A DNA stretch of 30,724 bases from CAYVGO01 sp964450725. GTDB lineage: Bacteria; Bacteroidota; Bacteroidia; Bacteroidales; UBA932. The stretch's first letter is position 1; every line of letters starts with the position of its first letter. Shown here one piece after another: positions 8,194-15,072 of this stretch. Both the position numbers and the translations under genes were made by a program. The stretch lies in contig CAYVGO010000024.1 in the NCBI GenBank assembly GCA_964450725.1, forward strand, positions 1 to 30,724. The letters are read 5' to 3'. The notes below the pieces were generated by a model, which was not told the DNA's origin, did no database searches, and worked only from the letters and a program-made list of their open reading frames with translations.

Positions 8194-8601
8194 GGTGATG
8201 CTAAACCTATAAGTTTGGTATCATCAAACTTATAGGTTTGGAGTGACAGTACCTATAGGTACTGCCATCGANNNNNNNNNNNNNNNNNNNNNNNNNNNNN
8301 NNNNNNNNNNNNNNNNNNNNNNNNNNNNNNNNNNNNNNNNNNNNNNNNNNNNNNNNNNNNNNNNNNNNNNNGGTATCATCAAACTTATAGGTTTGGAGTG
8401 ACAGTACCTATAGGTACTGCCATCGAGTACCTATAGGTACTGTCATCGAATACCTATAGGTACTGCCATCGAATACCTATAGGTACTGTCATCGAATACC
8501 TATAGGTACTGTCATCGAGTACCTATAGGTACTGCCATCGAGTACCTATAGGTACTGTCATCGAATACCTATAGGTACTGCCACTCGATACTTATAGGTT
8601 A
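8194..8601. repeat. 23-bp-period tandem array of 14-bp palindromes
   Basis: Units repeat every 23 bp. The regular unit is the perfect palindrome GTACCTATAGGTAC (or ATACCTATAGGTAC) followed by the 9-base linker TGYCATCGA. Eight such units run from 8404 to 8588, and one copy lies at 8249-8271 before the gap. The two leftmost units (8194-8239) keep the period but carry a diverged core, and the rightmost (8579-8601) is also degenerate, as is common at the edges of tandem arrays. The left units themselves form a 14-bp stem: 8203-8216 with 8226-8239. Linkers vary only between TGCC and TGTC. The gap makes the copy number uncertain. Confidence 0.9.
8272..8371. other. Assembly gap (100 N)
   Basis: Exactly 100 Ns interrupt the tandem array. 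The 55 bases before it (8217-8271) are identical to the 55 bases after it (8372-8426), so the two contig ends overlap and the gap length is a placeholder. Confidence 0.98.
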
Positions 8602-8637
8602 AAGATTAGAGGTTAATTAAATATACTCTATGTCTTC

Positions 8638-8700
8638 GTTGCTATTAAGCAACGGCAATAGTACCTGTTTGAGAGCATTTGTTTGTTATATTCTATTGTT
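8638..8700. repeat. Degenerate interspersed repeat, copy 1
   Basis: This stretch resembles 11760-11820, between susC and susD. Both have GTTGCT, then AACxG(T/C)AATAGTAC, (C/T)TGT and GAGAG at matching distances, followed by T-rich sequence. CAACGGCAATAGTAC (8650-8664) also pairs with GTACTATTGCTGTTG (8722-8736), with one mismatch. Confidence 0.4.
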
Positions 8701-8829
8701 TTATGGTGATGAGTGTCTTTAGTACTATTGCTGTTGGTTTGCTTCGGCTTCGCTCAGCAACCAAAAGCAACAGATTACAAATGGCAATCTCTCTCGGGTA
8801 GTACAATAGACTCTATGTAATATCTAAAA

Positions 8830-8937
8830 TTAGTGGTTAACGATTATTGGTTAGAGATTAGTGAAACATATACTGCCAATATCACTAACCTTTACCCGAT
8901 AACCACTAACCACTAATCATTCGCCGTTAACCACTAA
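8830..8937. repeat. 108-bp inverted repeat downstream of the LamG gene
   Basis: TTAGTGGTTAACG (8830-8842) and CGTTAACCACTAA (8925-8937) are perfect 13-bp arms. Inside, ATTAGTGA and TCACTAA form a second, shorter pair, and AACCACTAACCACTAA is a local direct repeat. In RNA this could fold as a long hairpin just after the LamG gene stop. Confidence 0.55.
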
Positions 8938-8950
8938 CCACAGATTGTGG
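8938..8950 (-). terminator. Short hairpin just after the LamG gene
   Basis: CCACA (8938-8942) and TGTGG (8946-8950) form a 5-bp stem with a 3-base loop, 3 bases past the stop codon of the minus-strand gene. No T-run follows, so it could stabilise the 3' end rather than terminate. Confidence 0.25.
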
Positions 8951-8953
8951 AGG

Positions 8954-10042
8954 TTATTTCTCGTCGTTATATAATTTGGTTACCTGACCTTCAGTAAGAG
9001 CAATGTTATATATTTTGAAGTTATCCATTGCGCCTACAAAGTGATCCCAACCGTTGGGTGTTTTCCAACCATCCCAAGTTGTCCATCCAGCTACGGCTTC
9101 TGAGTAAGTTGTGGCCGCACCGATTATTAAAGGCAATTTGGCAGTACCATCAGCCGGAGTATAGGCTGTAAGTGTACCCTCTAAGTTTTCTTTAGTAACA
9201 TCTGTCCACTCTTTACTAAGTATACCATTGACAAAGAAAGTAAGTTTTTTAGTGACTAAGTCAAGCGTTACCACAAGGTGAGTCCACTCATTGTTCTTTG
9301 CCGAAAAGTCAGCTTCATTGTCAGCATCTACACCACCTTTAGTTGTTTTGATGGTAAAGAAAGGTTTGTTTTGCTCTTGTACTTGGAACTTCCATGTGTT
9401 CCAATAATTCAAAGAAGCAATGTAGTTCCCTCCTCTTGTAGAATCGGGTTTTACCCACACAGCAATAGAGAGTTTTTGTCCCATAAAATCTGTAGGAGTA
9501 TAATCAGCAATAGCTAAGTGTCCGCCTTTGGCAAACTTCATAGCTTTTCCTTGCTTACCTTCTACAAAGGTAGGTTTGGCAGCATCATTACCAAAGATTT
9601 CCGACGGTCCGGCTGTAAGTTTGGCTTTCAGAGAGCCTTTACCTTCGGCAGTAATTTCATCGTTGGTTACAGTCTCATCAAACGTGAGTCCTAACATCAA
9701 AGCCGACGCAGGAATAGCACCATAAGCCGCAGCAAGGAAAGTGGTCTTGGCTTGTTCAAGGGCTTCTACGGCATTGTCAGCAGCTGTTTGCGTAAGGTCT
9801 GTAGCCACTAACAGTTTTACATCTTGAATCGTAGCTTTAAAAGCATCGATAGCCGTTTGAGGATATTGTGTTGTTGTTGCCGCATTAAGAACATCCTCAC
9901 ATTCTTTAATCTTGGCATTCAAAGCAGTTTTGTCTGCTGAGTTGGTTTTGTTCTCATCTTTACAAGATGTAAACATTGTGGTGGCAATTGCCAATCCGAT
10001 TGAAGCAATAAGTATGCTCCTGAGTAAAAACATTTTCTTCAT
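8954..10042 (-). CDS. LamG-domain lipoprotein, probable surface glycan-binding protein
   Basis: This is a 362-residue lipoprotein. The signal peptide ends in a lipobox with Cys27 (M-F-T-S-C), and the next residues are K-D-E-N; acidic residues just after the Cys favour export to the cell surface in Bacteroidota. Residues 35-105 are helical, with a repeated A-x-D-A-F/A-x-x-N-A-V-E-A-L pattern like FIVAR or spacer domains. Residues 115-362 form a LamG/concanavalin-like fold: L-M-L-G-L-T-F-D-E, G-K-A-M-K-F, L-S-I-A-V-W-V-K-P, W-T-H-L-V-V-T-L-D, F-F-V-N-G and F-V-G-A-M-D-N-F-K-I-Y-N. Its place right after susD is that of SusE/SusF-type proteins, so glycan capture is the likely role. No catalytic residues are evident. 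The carbohydrate bound is unknown. Confidence 0.75.
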   Translation of the reverse strand: MKKMFLLRSILIASIGLAIATTMFTSCKDENKTNSADKTALNAKIKECEDVLNAATTTQYPQTAIDAFKATIQDVKLLVATDLTQTAADNAVEALEQAKTTFLAAAYGAIPASALMLGLTFDETVTNDEITAEGKGSLKAKLTAGPSEIFGNDAAKPTFVEGKQGKAMKFAKGGHLAIADYTPTDFMGQKLSIAVWVKPDSTRGGNYIASLNYWNTWKFQVQEQNKPFFTIKTTKGGVDADNEADFSAKNNEWTHLVVTLDLVTKKLTFFVNGILSKEWTDVTKENLEGTLTAYTPADGTAKLPLIIGAATTYSEAVAGWTTWDGWKTPNGWDHFVGAMDNFKIYNIALTEGQVTKLYNDEK

Positions 10043-10256
10043 AATAAATACATTTGTGGAGATTCTCTCCGGTTAAATAATATAGTAGTGATTAAGGGTT
10101 AGTGATTGGATGGTAAAGGTTAAAGGTTCGTGAAATACAAGCGGTGAGTATTTTGTTGTCGCTGTTCGACGATGTAGAGACGTTGTGTTCAACGTCTTAT
10201 CAAATAGAAGTCTCGCAGTAGCTGGCAGTGTAGACGTTGCATGCAACGTCTCTACA
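10043..10256. other. susD-LamG spacer
   Basis: The 214-bp spacer holds the 82-bp element (10174-10255), a stretch of AGGTTAAAGGTT-type direct repeats near 10110-10130, and a 5-bp hairpin (10058-10070) in the leader of the LamG gene. No clear TAnnTTTG promoter box was found. Confidence 0.5.
10174..10255. repeat. 82-bp inverted-repeat element, copy B, abutting the susD stop
   Basis: The termini GTAGAGACGTTG (10174-10185) and CAACGTCTCTAC (10244-10255) are perfect 12-bp inverted repeats. An inner palindrome, AGACGTTGCATGCAACGTCT, covers the right end. The right edge lies one base from the susD stop codon (10257-10259). In RNA the whole element can fold into a hairpin that would separate susCD from the LamG gene. 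It is the better preserved of the two copies. Confidence 0.75.
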
Positions 10257-11702
10257 TTACAACTTGTTATTTGCATCTATTTCGGCCTGCGGAATTGGAT
10301 AGTAGAACGTCCGTGTACTTCCTGCTCCCCAGTTGAATATCGTACCTTCTGTATTGAGTGCCGCCTCAGCAGTTTCTTTTCCATACCTCATCAGGTCGAA
10401 GAAGCGATGAAACTCAAATCCGAGTTCTCTTCTGCGTTCGTTGCGGATTGTGTTACGTAGTAGTATTTGGTCTGTTGCATTCACATTCTGTAATCCCGCT
10501 CTATGTCGGACTTCATTGAGTGCCGTACACGCGTCCTCGATATTGGTTGGTCCTCCAAGTTCATTCAAAGCTTCTGCTTTCATTAACAATACATCGGCAT
10601 AGCGAATGTAGTGATAGGGAATGACAGACAATGACTTATTGCCGGCAGTGTTTGCCATATCTTCGTTATATTTCTTGACCAAGTATCCTGTTTCTGACCA
10701 TTCCTGCATAAAAGTATTCCCGTTGAACCACGGCATACCATTCCGTCCTATAGAGATATCTAATCGAGGGTCAGTCTCTCCGGACACGGTACTTTCCGTA
10801 AATATATCTACGTAGTTTTGTGTCGGGGCATCAAAGTAATATCCACCCTCAACAGAAGGTGATGTCCATATGTTAAGAGGATTGGCTTGAATTACTTTAG
10901 AGTTTGTAGAAAAGAGAATGGCAAAGAGCGTTTCCGTACTGTCCTCTGCACCTGCTTTAAACAAGTTACCGTAATCTTTGAGTAAGTCATACAGATTAAA
11001 TCCTTGCAATGTAGTAATGTCGGCCACCACATCTGCGTATTGCTTTTGAAATAGTTTTATTTTAGCCCGCATGGCCAATGCAGCACCTTTGGTTACTCTA
11101 CCTGCATCTGTCGAAGAGTAACTTAAAGGTAATACTTCTTGTGCCTCTGTTATATCTTTTACCATTTGGTCATAAATCGCCGTTGTTTCACTTAGCCCTA
11201 CATGAATAGCATCTTCTGTCAATTGAGGTTTAAGTTTGAGAGGTACTTTACCATAAATGTTTACTAATTGAAAGTAAGCATAAGCCCTGAGGAACTTCGC
11301 CTCACCTACATATCGGGCTTTAAGGGTAGCCTCCATGTTCACTCCCGGAACAAAAGCAATTACATTGTTGGCACGGGCAATCACTTCATACAATGCTTGC
11401 CAATAAAGCGCGAGCATTCCATTATCTGCACGGGCAGTAAAGTCATCAATATATAACACCTCTGCTTGGTCTCCGGCATTTCCACCCTTTACAGCATCAT
11501 CAGAGGCAACATCTCCAAATACCCACTGCCACTGCAAGACACTGTAAAGGCCGTTGTAAACACCATTGACAGCCTGTTCGCAAGACTCTTGATTCTTGTA
11601 ATAGTTTTCAGAAGTATAATCACCCTTCAGTTCCGTATTGAGGAAACTATCACAGGAGAATAATAAGAAAGTAACCGATAAAAGGTAAAGGGTATGTTTC
11701 AT
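10257..11702 (-). CDS. susD: SusD/RagB family outer-membrane glycan-binding lipoprotein
   Basis: This is a 481-residue lipoprotein with a signal peptide ending L-L-F-S-C (Cys17). The N-terminal SusD-like region (about 20-220) includes A-V-N-G-V-Y-N-G-L-Y and A-K-F-L-R-A-Y-A-Y-F-Q-L-V-N-I-Y-G-K-V-P, the hallmark of the family's TPR core. The C-terminal RagB/SusD domain has Y-H-Y-I-R-Y-A-D-V-L-L-M-K-A-E-A-L-N-E, R-H-R-A-G-L, R-R-E-L-G-F-E-F-H-R-F-F-D-L-M-R and the final F-Y-Y-P-I-P-Q-A-E-I. SusD proteins form the lid on a SusC barrel and bind glycans. The length is slightly short of the usual 500-600 residues. It follows susC, as expected. The native ligand cannot be read from the sequence. Confidence 0.95.
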   Translation of the reverse strand: MKHTLYLLSVTFLLFSCDSFLNTELKGDYTSENYYKNQESCEQAVNGVYNGLYSVLQWQWVFGDVASDDAVKGGNAGDQAEVLYIDDFTARADNGMLALYWQALYEVIARANNVIAFVPGVNMEATLKARYVGEAKFLRAYAYFQLVNIYGKVPLKLKPQLTEDAIHVGLSETTAIYDQMVKDITEAQEVLPLSYSSTDAGRVTKGAALAMRAKIKLFQKQYADVVADITTLQGFNLYDLLKDYGNLFKAGAEDSTETLFAILFSTNSKVIQANPLNIWTSPSVEGGYYFDAPTQNYVDIFTESTVSGETDPRLDISIGRNGMPWFNGNTFMQEWSETGYLVKKYNEDMANTAGNKSLSVIPYHYIRYADVLLMKAEALNELGGPTNIEDACTALNEVRHRAGLQNVNATDQILLRNTIRNERRRELGFEFHRFFDLMRYGKETAEAALNTEGTIFNWGAGSTRTFYYPIPQAEIDANNKL

Positions 11703-11851
11703 AAGGCTATAAATTAGTTATCAATGGTTATTTATTAATGAAATACATTTTCTGTCTCTGTTGCTTAAAAGTAACCGTAATAGTACTTGTCAGAGAGCCT
11801 TGTGTTGTATCTATTTTCTTCTGTATTTCATTTTATATATTACATCCTACA
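11703..11851. repeat. susC-susD spacer with degenerate interspersed repeat copy 2
   Basis: The 149-bp spacer contains at 11760-11820 a relative of the repeat at 8638-8700. Most PULs have almost no gap between susC and susD, so this length is unusual. No promoter box was found. Confidence 0.4.
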
Positions 11852-14800
11852 TTAGAAGGTTAAATTTAGTCCTATCATAAATGACCGTGCCGCAGGATAA
11901 GTTCCCCAATCAATTCCGCCGGCACGATCCCCTTCAGACTGCGCATTGGCACTGACGGTCATTTCGGGGTCCATACCCGAATAAGAGGTAATCGTAAAGA
12001 GATTTGTTGCCGTAAGGTATATTCTAAGATTTTCTACACCCCAAGATCGAGTGTTGGGAATAGTATATCCTAACTGTACGTTCTTCAATCTAAAGTAAGA
12101 ACCGTCTTCTAAAAATCGGGATGACGCCATAACATTGTTTCCTTTAGAAGACCATGACGCTCGAGGTTGCGTATTGGAGGGATTATCGACAGTCCAACGT
12201 TGGTTGTAATAACGTTCTGTAACATTAAATCCGCGGTAGAATCCCTCTATATCGTGGTTGATTTGATTATATATCTTCTGTCCGAACGCCCCCTGAAAGA
12301 AAAGGTTAAGGTCAAACCCTTTATAGTTTCCGGCAACATTTAATCCTGTAGTAAACAAAGGAATGGCACTTCCCATATGTACTCGGTCTTGGGCGTTAAT
12401 GACATTGTCTTGGACATGATTCTTATACTTTACATCACCGGGCTGAATCCCCTTTCCCTGATAGGCATGGGTAAGAATCTCGGTTCTGTTTTGAAATACC
12501 CCCTCCATTTCATAGAGGAAGAATGAACCAATCGGATAACCAACTTCTGTTTTTGTAGCGTAAACACCATTATCAATACGTCCACCCAAAATCGGAGCAT
12601 CGAGAGATAATACTTCATTATGAAGGTATCCGCCATTGAGTGCTATATGAATACCACCGTCTTTAAAGTTCTTTCGGTAAAATACTTCAAAGTCAACACC
12701 CGTATTCAAGACATTGCCGCTGTTAATCCACGGCGTTTGTGCTGTTCCGACAGAAGGCGGAAGAGGAGACTGTACGAGCATATCAGAAGTTACTTTATAG
12801 AAGTAATCCACCGTAAGACCATACATTCCTTTGAGAAATTCCACATCAAGACCGGCATTAAATTGATTACTTGTTTCCCATTTGAGATTACGATTACCCA
12901 ATGTAGTTTGAACATAGCCATTATAGCCTACACCACCAAACGGATAGTAGTAGTTAGGTGAGTAGCGGTCATTGAAAGCATAAAGACCGATGTTCTGGTT
13001 ACCTATAGAACCATATCCGGCACGCAGTTTAAGTTTATTGAGCCAATCAACGGACTGCATAAAACTTTCGGACTCAATGTTCCATCCTCCGGAAACAGAA
13101 TAGAATGTCCCCCAGCGATTACCTTTACTGAATCTTGAAGAACCATCTTGACGTAATGTGGCAGAGATATAATATTTATGCTTGTAATTATAATTTACAC
13201 TTCCAAAGAATGATAATAATCTTGCATCCCAAACACTCTGATTGGCTGTTATTGGACCTTCTCCTTTTCCAATATAGTGAAAGTTAGTATCATTGTTATC
13301 GGCAAAGTTTTGATCAGTCATATAACTTCCTGTACCGGAATTACTGATAATCTCCATTCCTATCATATAGTTGAACTGATGATCTGTAGCCCACTCAAAA
13401 GCCTGAGTGAACGTACTGTTAAAGGTCATATTGTTGGTCATTTCCTGATTCACATTAAGACTGTTGGTAGAGTTTATTCTGTTAGCAGTTCCCCATGTTT
13501 TGTTAAACTGCCTGAAGTCACTAAGGCGATAGTCTAACCCGAAAGTGTTTTTCCAATAGATATTTTTGGGAAGATTGAATTGAATAGTTCCTGTAGCAAG
13601 AAGCATTTTATCCATCCGCTTACGGTCATTATTATCTATCAAGCCCTCAGGACTATAACCATCTCCAAAAAAAGAGTTATAAAGCGGATTGCCATAATAC
13701 TCCGAAGGTAAATCAACCAGTGCTCCATCAGCCTTATAAACAGGAATGGCAGGATTGCGAAATAAGGCATAACGAACAACACTTCCCCCTTCACTATTTT
13801 GATATCCGTCTCCAGAACTGGGTACTGATGCCGTATTTGATATTCCCCCGTTGACATTTAACCCTACAGTTAACCACTTCTTAACATCAGCATTAAGGTT
13901 TGCCCGTAGTGTGAAACGGTTATAATCAGAGCCTTTGATAATTCCTTGTTGATCAAAATAAGAACCCATAACCAAATATTTAACCTTATCACTTCCTCCG
14001 GACACCGATACTTCGTGGTTTTGAATTAAAGCCGTACGCATAATCTCTTTTTGATGATTGACATTAGCAAAATCCTTGATATAATTACCCTCTATCAGCG
14101 TGCGTGGAATAGCCGCAGTTATATTATCTGTACGGGCAGCTTCATTATAGAGTTCAATGTATTGGTCAGTAGAAACCATTTTTATTAGGTTGACAGGCTG
14201 TTGAAACCCTACTTGTGTGTTATAAGTAATCTTAGCCTTCCCCGCCTTTCCGCTTTTTGTAGTAATAAGAATCACGCCGTTGTTGGCACGTGAACCGTAA
14301 ATCGCAGCAGACGAAGCATCTTTCAGTACGGAGATAGACTCTATTTCATTTGGGGACAATGTATTCAAAGCCCCTTCTACCGGTACTCCATCAACAATAT
14401 AAAGCGGGTCGTTTCCGGAACTTATAGAACCAACCCCCCGAATACGGACAGCAACATTAGCTCCGGGTGCTCCCGTTTGTGCCGACACTTGAACTCCGGC
14501 AATTCTTCCTTGTAATGCTTGCTGAGCAGAAGGTACAACTACTTTTGTAAGTTCATTTCCATCTACCTTACTGACCGCTCCTAACACATCACGGCGTTTT
14601 TGTACAGCATAACCAACAACAACCAACTCTTCAATCTGAATTTGATCTACGTCCAAAAGGATGTTCCAGTCTGTTTGTGTAGCAATGTCAATATTTTTTG
14701 TAACATACCCTAAAGAAGAGACCCTCAATACTCCACTCTCAGGAATACTGACAGTAAATTTACCGAAGGCATCAGTAATTGCTCCGCGAGAATTTCCCTC

Positions 14801-14941
14801 TACAATTAAGTTTACTCCTACCAGTTCTTCTCCGGTTATAGCATCTTTGACTGTTCCTGATACTTCTCGGAGAGTATTTTGAGCCTTCAGATTGACCATA
14901 CTCACCCATATTACCAACACCGTGAAAACGATTCTAACCAT
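11852..14941 (-). CDS. susC: SusC/RagA family TonB-dependent transporter
   Basis: This is a 1029-residue outer-membrane transporter. Signal peptide 1-20; carboxypeptidase-regulatory-like domain about 27-100 (V-S-G-T-V-K-D-A-I-T-G-E-E-L-V-G-V-N); SusC junction L-V-V-V-G-Y-A-V-Q-K-R at 106-116; plug about 115-225, with L-Q-G-R-I-A-G-V-Q-V, I-R-G-V-G-S-I and P-L-Y-I-V-D-G-V-P; then the beta-barrel up to the terminal G-L-N-L-T-F, whose last residue is aromatic as outer-membrane assembly requires. It imports oligosaccharides using TonB energy, in complex with SusD. The regulatory-like domain is the ordinary form, without an STN domain, so it is not expected to signal to an anti-sigma factor. It lies 131 bp downstream of the toroid lipoprotein gene, and its leader contains an inverted repeat (14976-15010). 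Confidence 0.96.
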   Translation of the reverse strand: MVRIVFTVLVIWVSMVNLKAQNTLREVSGTVKDAITGEELVGVNLIVEGNSRGAITDAFGKFTVSIPESGVLRVSSLGYVTKNIDIATQTDWNILLDVDQIQIEELVVVGYAVQKRRDVLGAVSKVDGNELTKVVVPSAQQALQGRIAGVQVSAQTGAPGANVAVRIRGVGSISSGNDPLYIVDGVPVEGALNTLSPNEIESISVLKDASSAAIYGSRANNGVILITTKSGKAGKAKITYNTQVGFQQPVNLIKMVSTDQYIELYNEAARTDNITAAIPRTLIEGNYIKDFANVNHQKEIMRTALIQNHEVSVSGGSDKVKYLVMGSYFDQQGIIKGSDYNRFTLRANLNADVKKWLTVGLNVNGGISNTASVPSSGDGYQNSEGGSVVRYALFRNPAIPVYKADGALVDLPSEYYGNPLYNSFFGDGYSPEGLIDNNDRKRMDKMLLATGTIQFNLPKNIYWKNTFGLDYRLSDFRQFNKTWGTANRINSTNSLNVNQEMTNNMTFNSTFTQAFEWATDHQFNYMIGMEIISNSGTGSYMTDQNFADNNDTNFHYIGKGEGPITANQSVWDARLLSFFGSVNYNYKHKYYISATLRQDGSSRFSKGNRWGTFYSVSGGWNIESESFMQSVDWLNKLKLRAGYGSIGNQNIGLYAFNDRYSPNYYYPFGGVGYNGYVQTTLGNRNLKWETSNQFNAGLDVEFLKGMYGLTVDYFYKVTSDMLVQSPLPPSVGTAQTPWINSGNVLNTGVDFEVFYRKNFKDGGIHIALNGGYLHNEVLSLDAPILGGRIDNGVYATKTEVGYPIGSFFLYEMEGVFQNRTEILTHAYQGKGIQPGDVKYKNHVQDNVINAQDRVHMGSAIPLFTTGLNVAGNYKGFDLNLFFQGAFGQKIYNQINHDIEGFYRGFNVTERYYNQRWTVDNPSNTQPRASWSSKGNNVMASSRFLEDGSYFRLKNVQLGYTIPNTRSWGVENLRIYLTATNLFTITSYSGMDPEMTVSANAQSEGDRAGGIDWGTYPAARSFMIGLNLTF

Positions 14942-14975
14942 AATATATTATTTTAAGATGTTTTATATAGTACCT

Positions 14976-15010
14976 TCGCAAAGACGCGATTCATTGCATC
15001 TGTCTTGCGA
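14976..15010. repeat. Inverted repeat in the susC leader
   Basis: TCGCAAAGAC (14976-14985) and GTCTTGCGA (15002-15010) pair with one bulged base around ATTCATTGCATCT-type sequence. It is reminiscent of a shortened, degenerate relative of the 82-bp elements, which share the AGACG core. It lies 35-69 bases before the susC start codon. Confidence 0.4.
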
Positions 15011-15072
15011 AATCTATCCGCTCTAATTTATAACTTGTAGTGTTGTATACACCTTTATTCTTTTTCACTTCC

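Larger units (their letters stand above)
7934..8953. other. 1-kb repeat-rich intergenic region with assembly gap
   Basis: No open reading frame here looks like a gene. The region holds, from left to right, an 82-bp inverted-repeat element (8001-8082), a 23-bp-period palindromic array (8194-8601) interrupted by 100 Ns, a degenerate interspersed repeat (8638-8700), a long inverted repeat (8830-8937) and a short hairpin (8938-8950) just past the LamG gene stop. I see no TAnnTTTG box directly before the 7933 start on the minus strand. The spacer separates the last PUL gene from the rest of the locus. Confidence 0.8.

Noticed and set aside
8404..8588. Tandem array as a CRISPR
   Set aside because: The units are only 23 bp, the 9-base linkers are nearly identical instead of unique, and no cas gene is in the window.
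7934..8953. A missing gene inside the 1-kb spacer
   Set aside because: Short frames only; the DNA is repeats and inverted repeats, and the gap is probably not real sequence.
12620..12961. 113-codon plus-strand frame inside susC
   Set aside because: Antisense to a clear TonB-dependent transporter, with no family features; a chance open frame.
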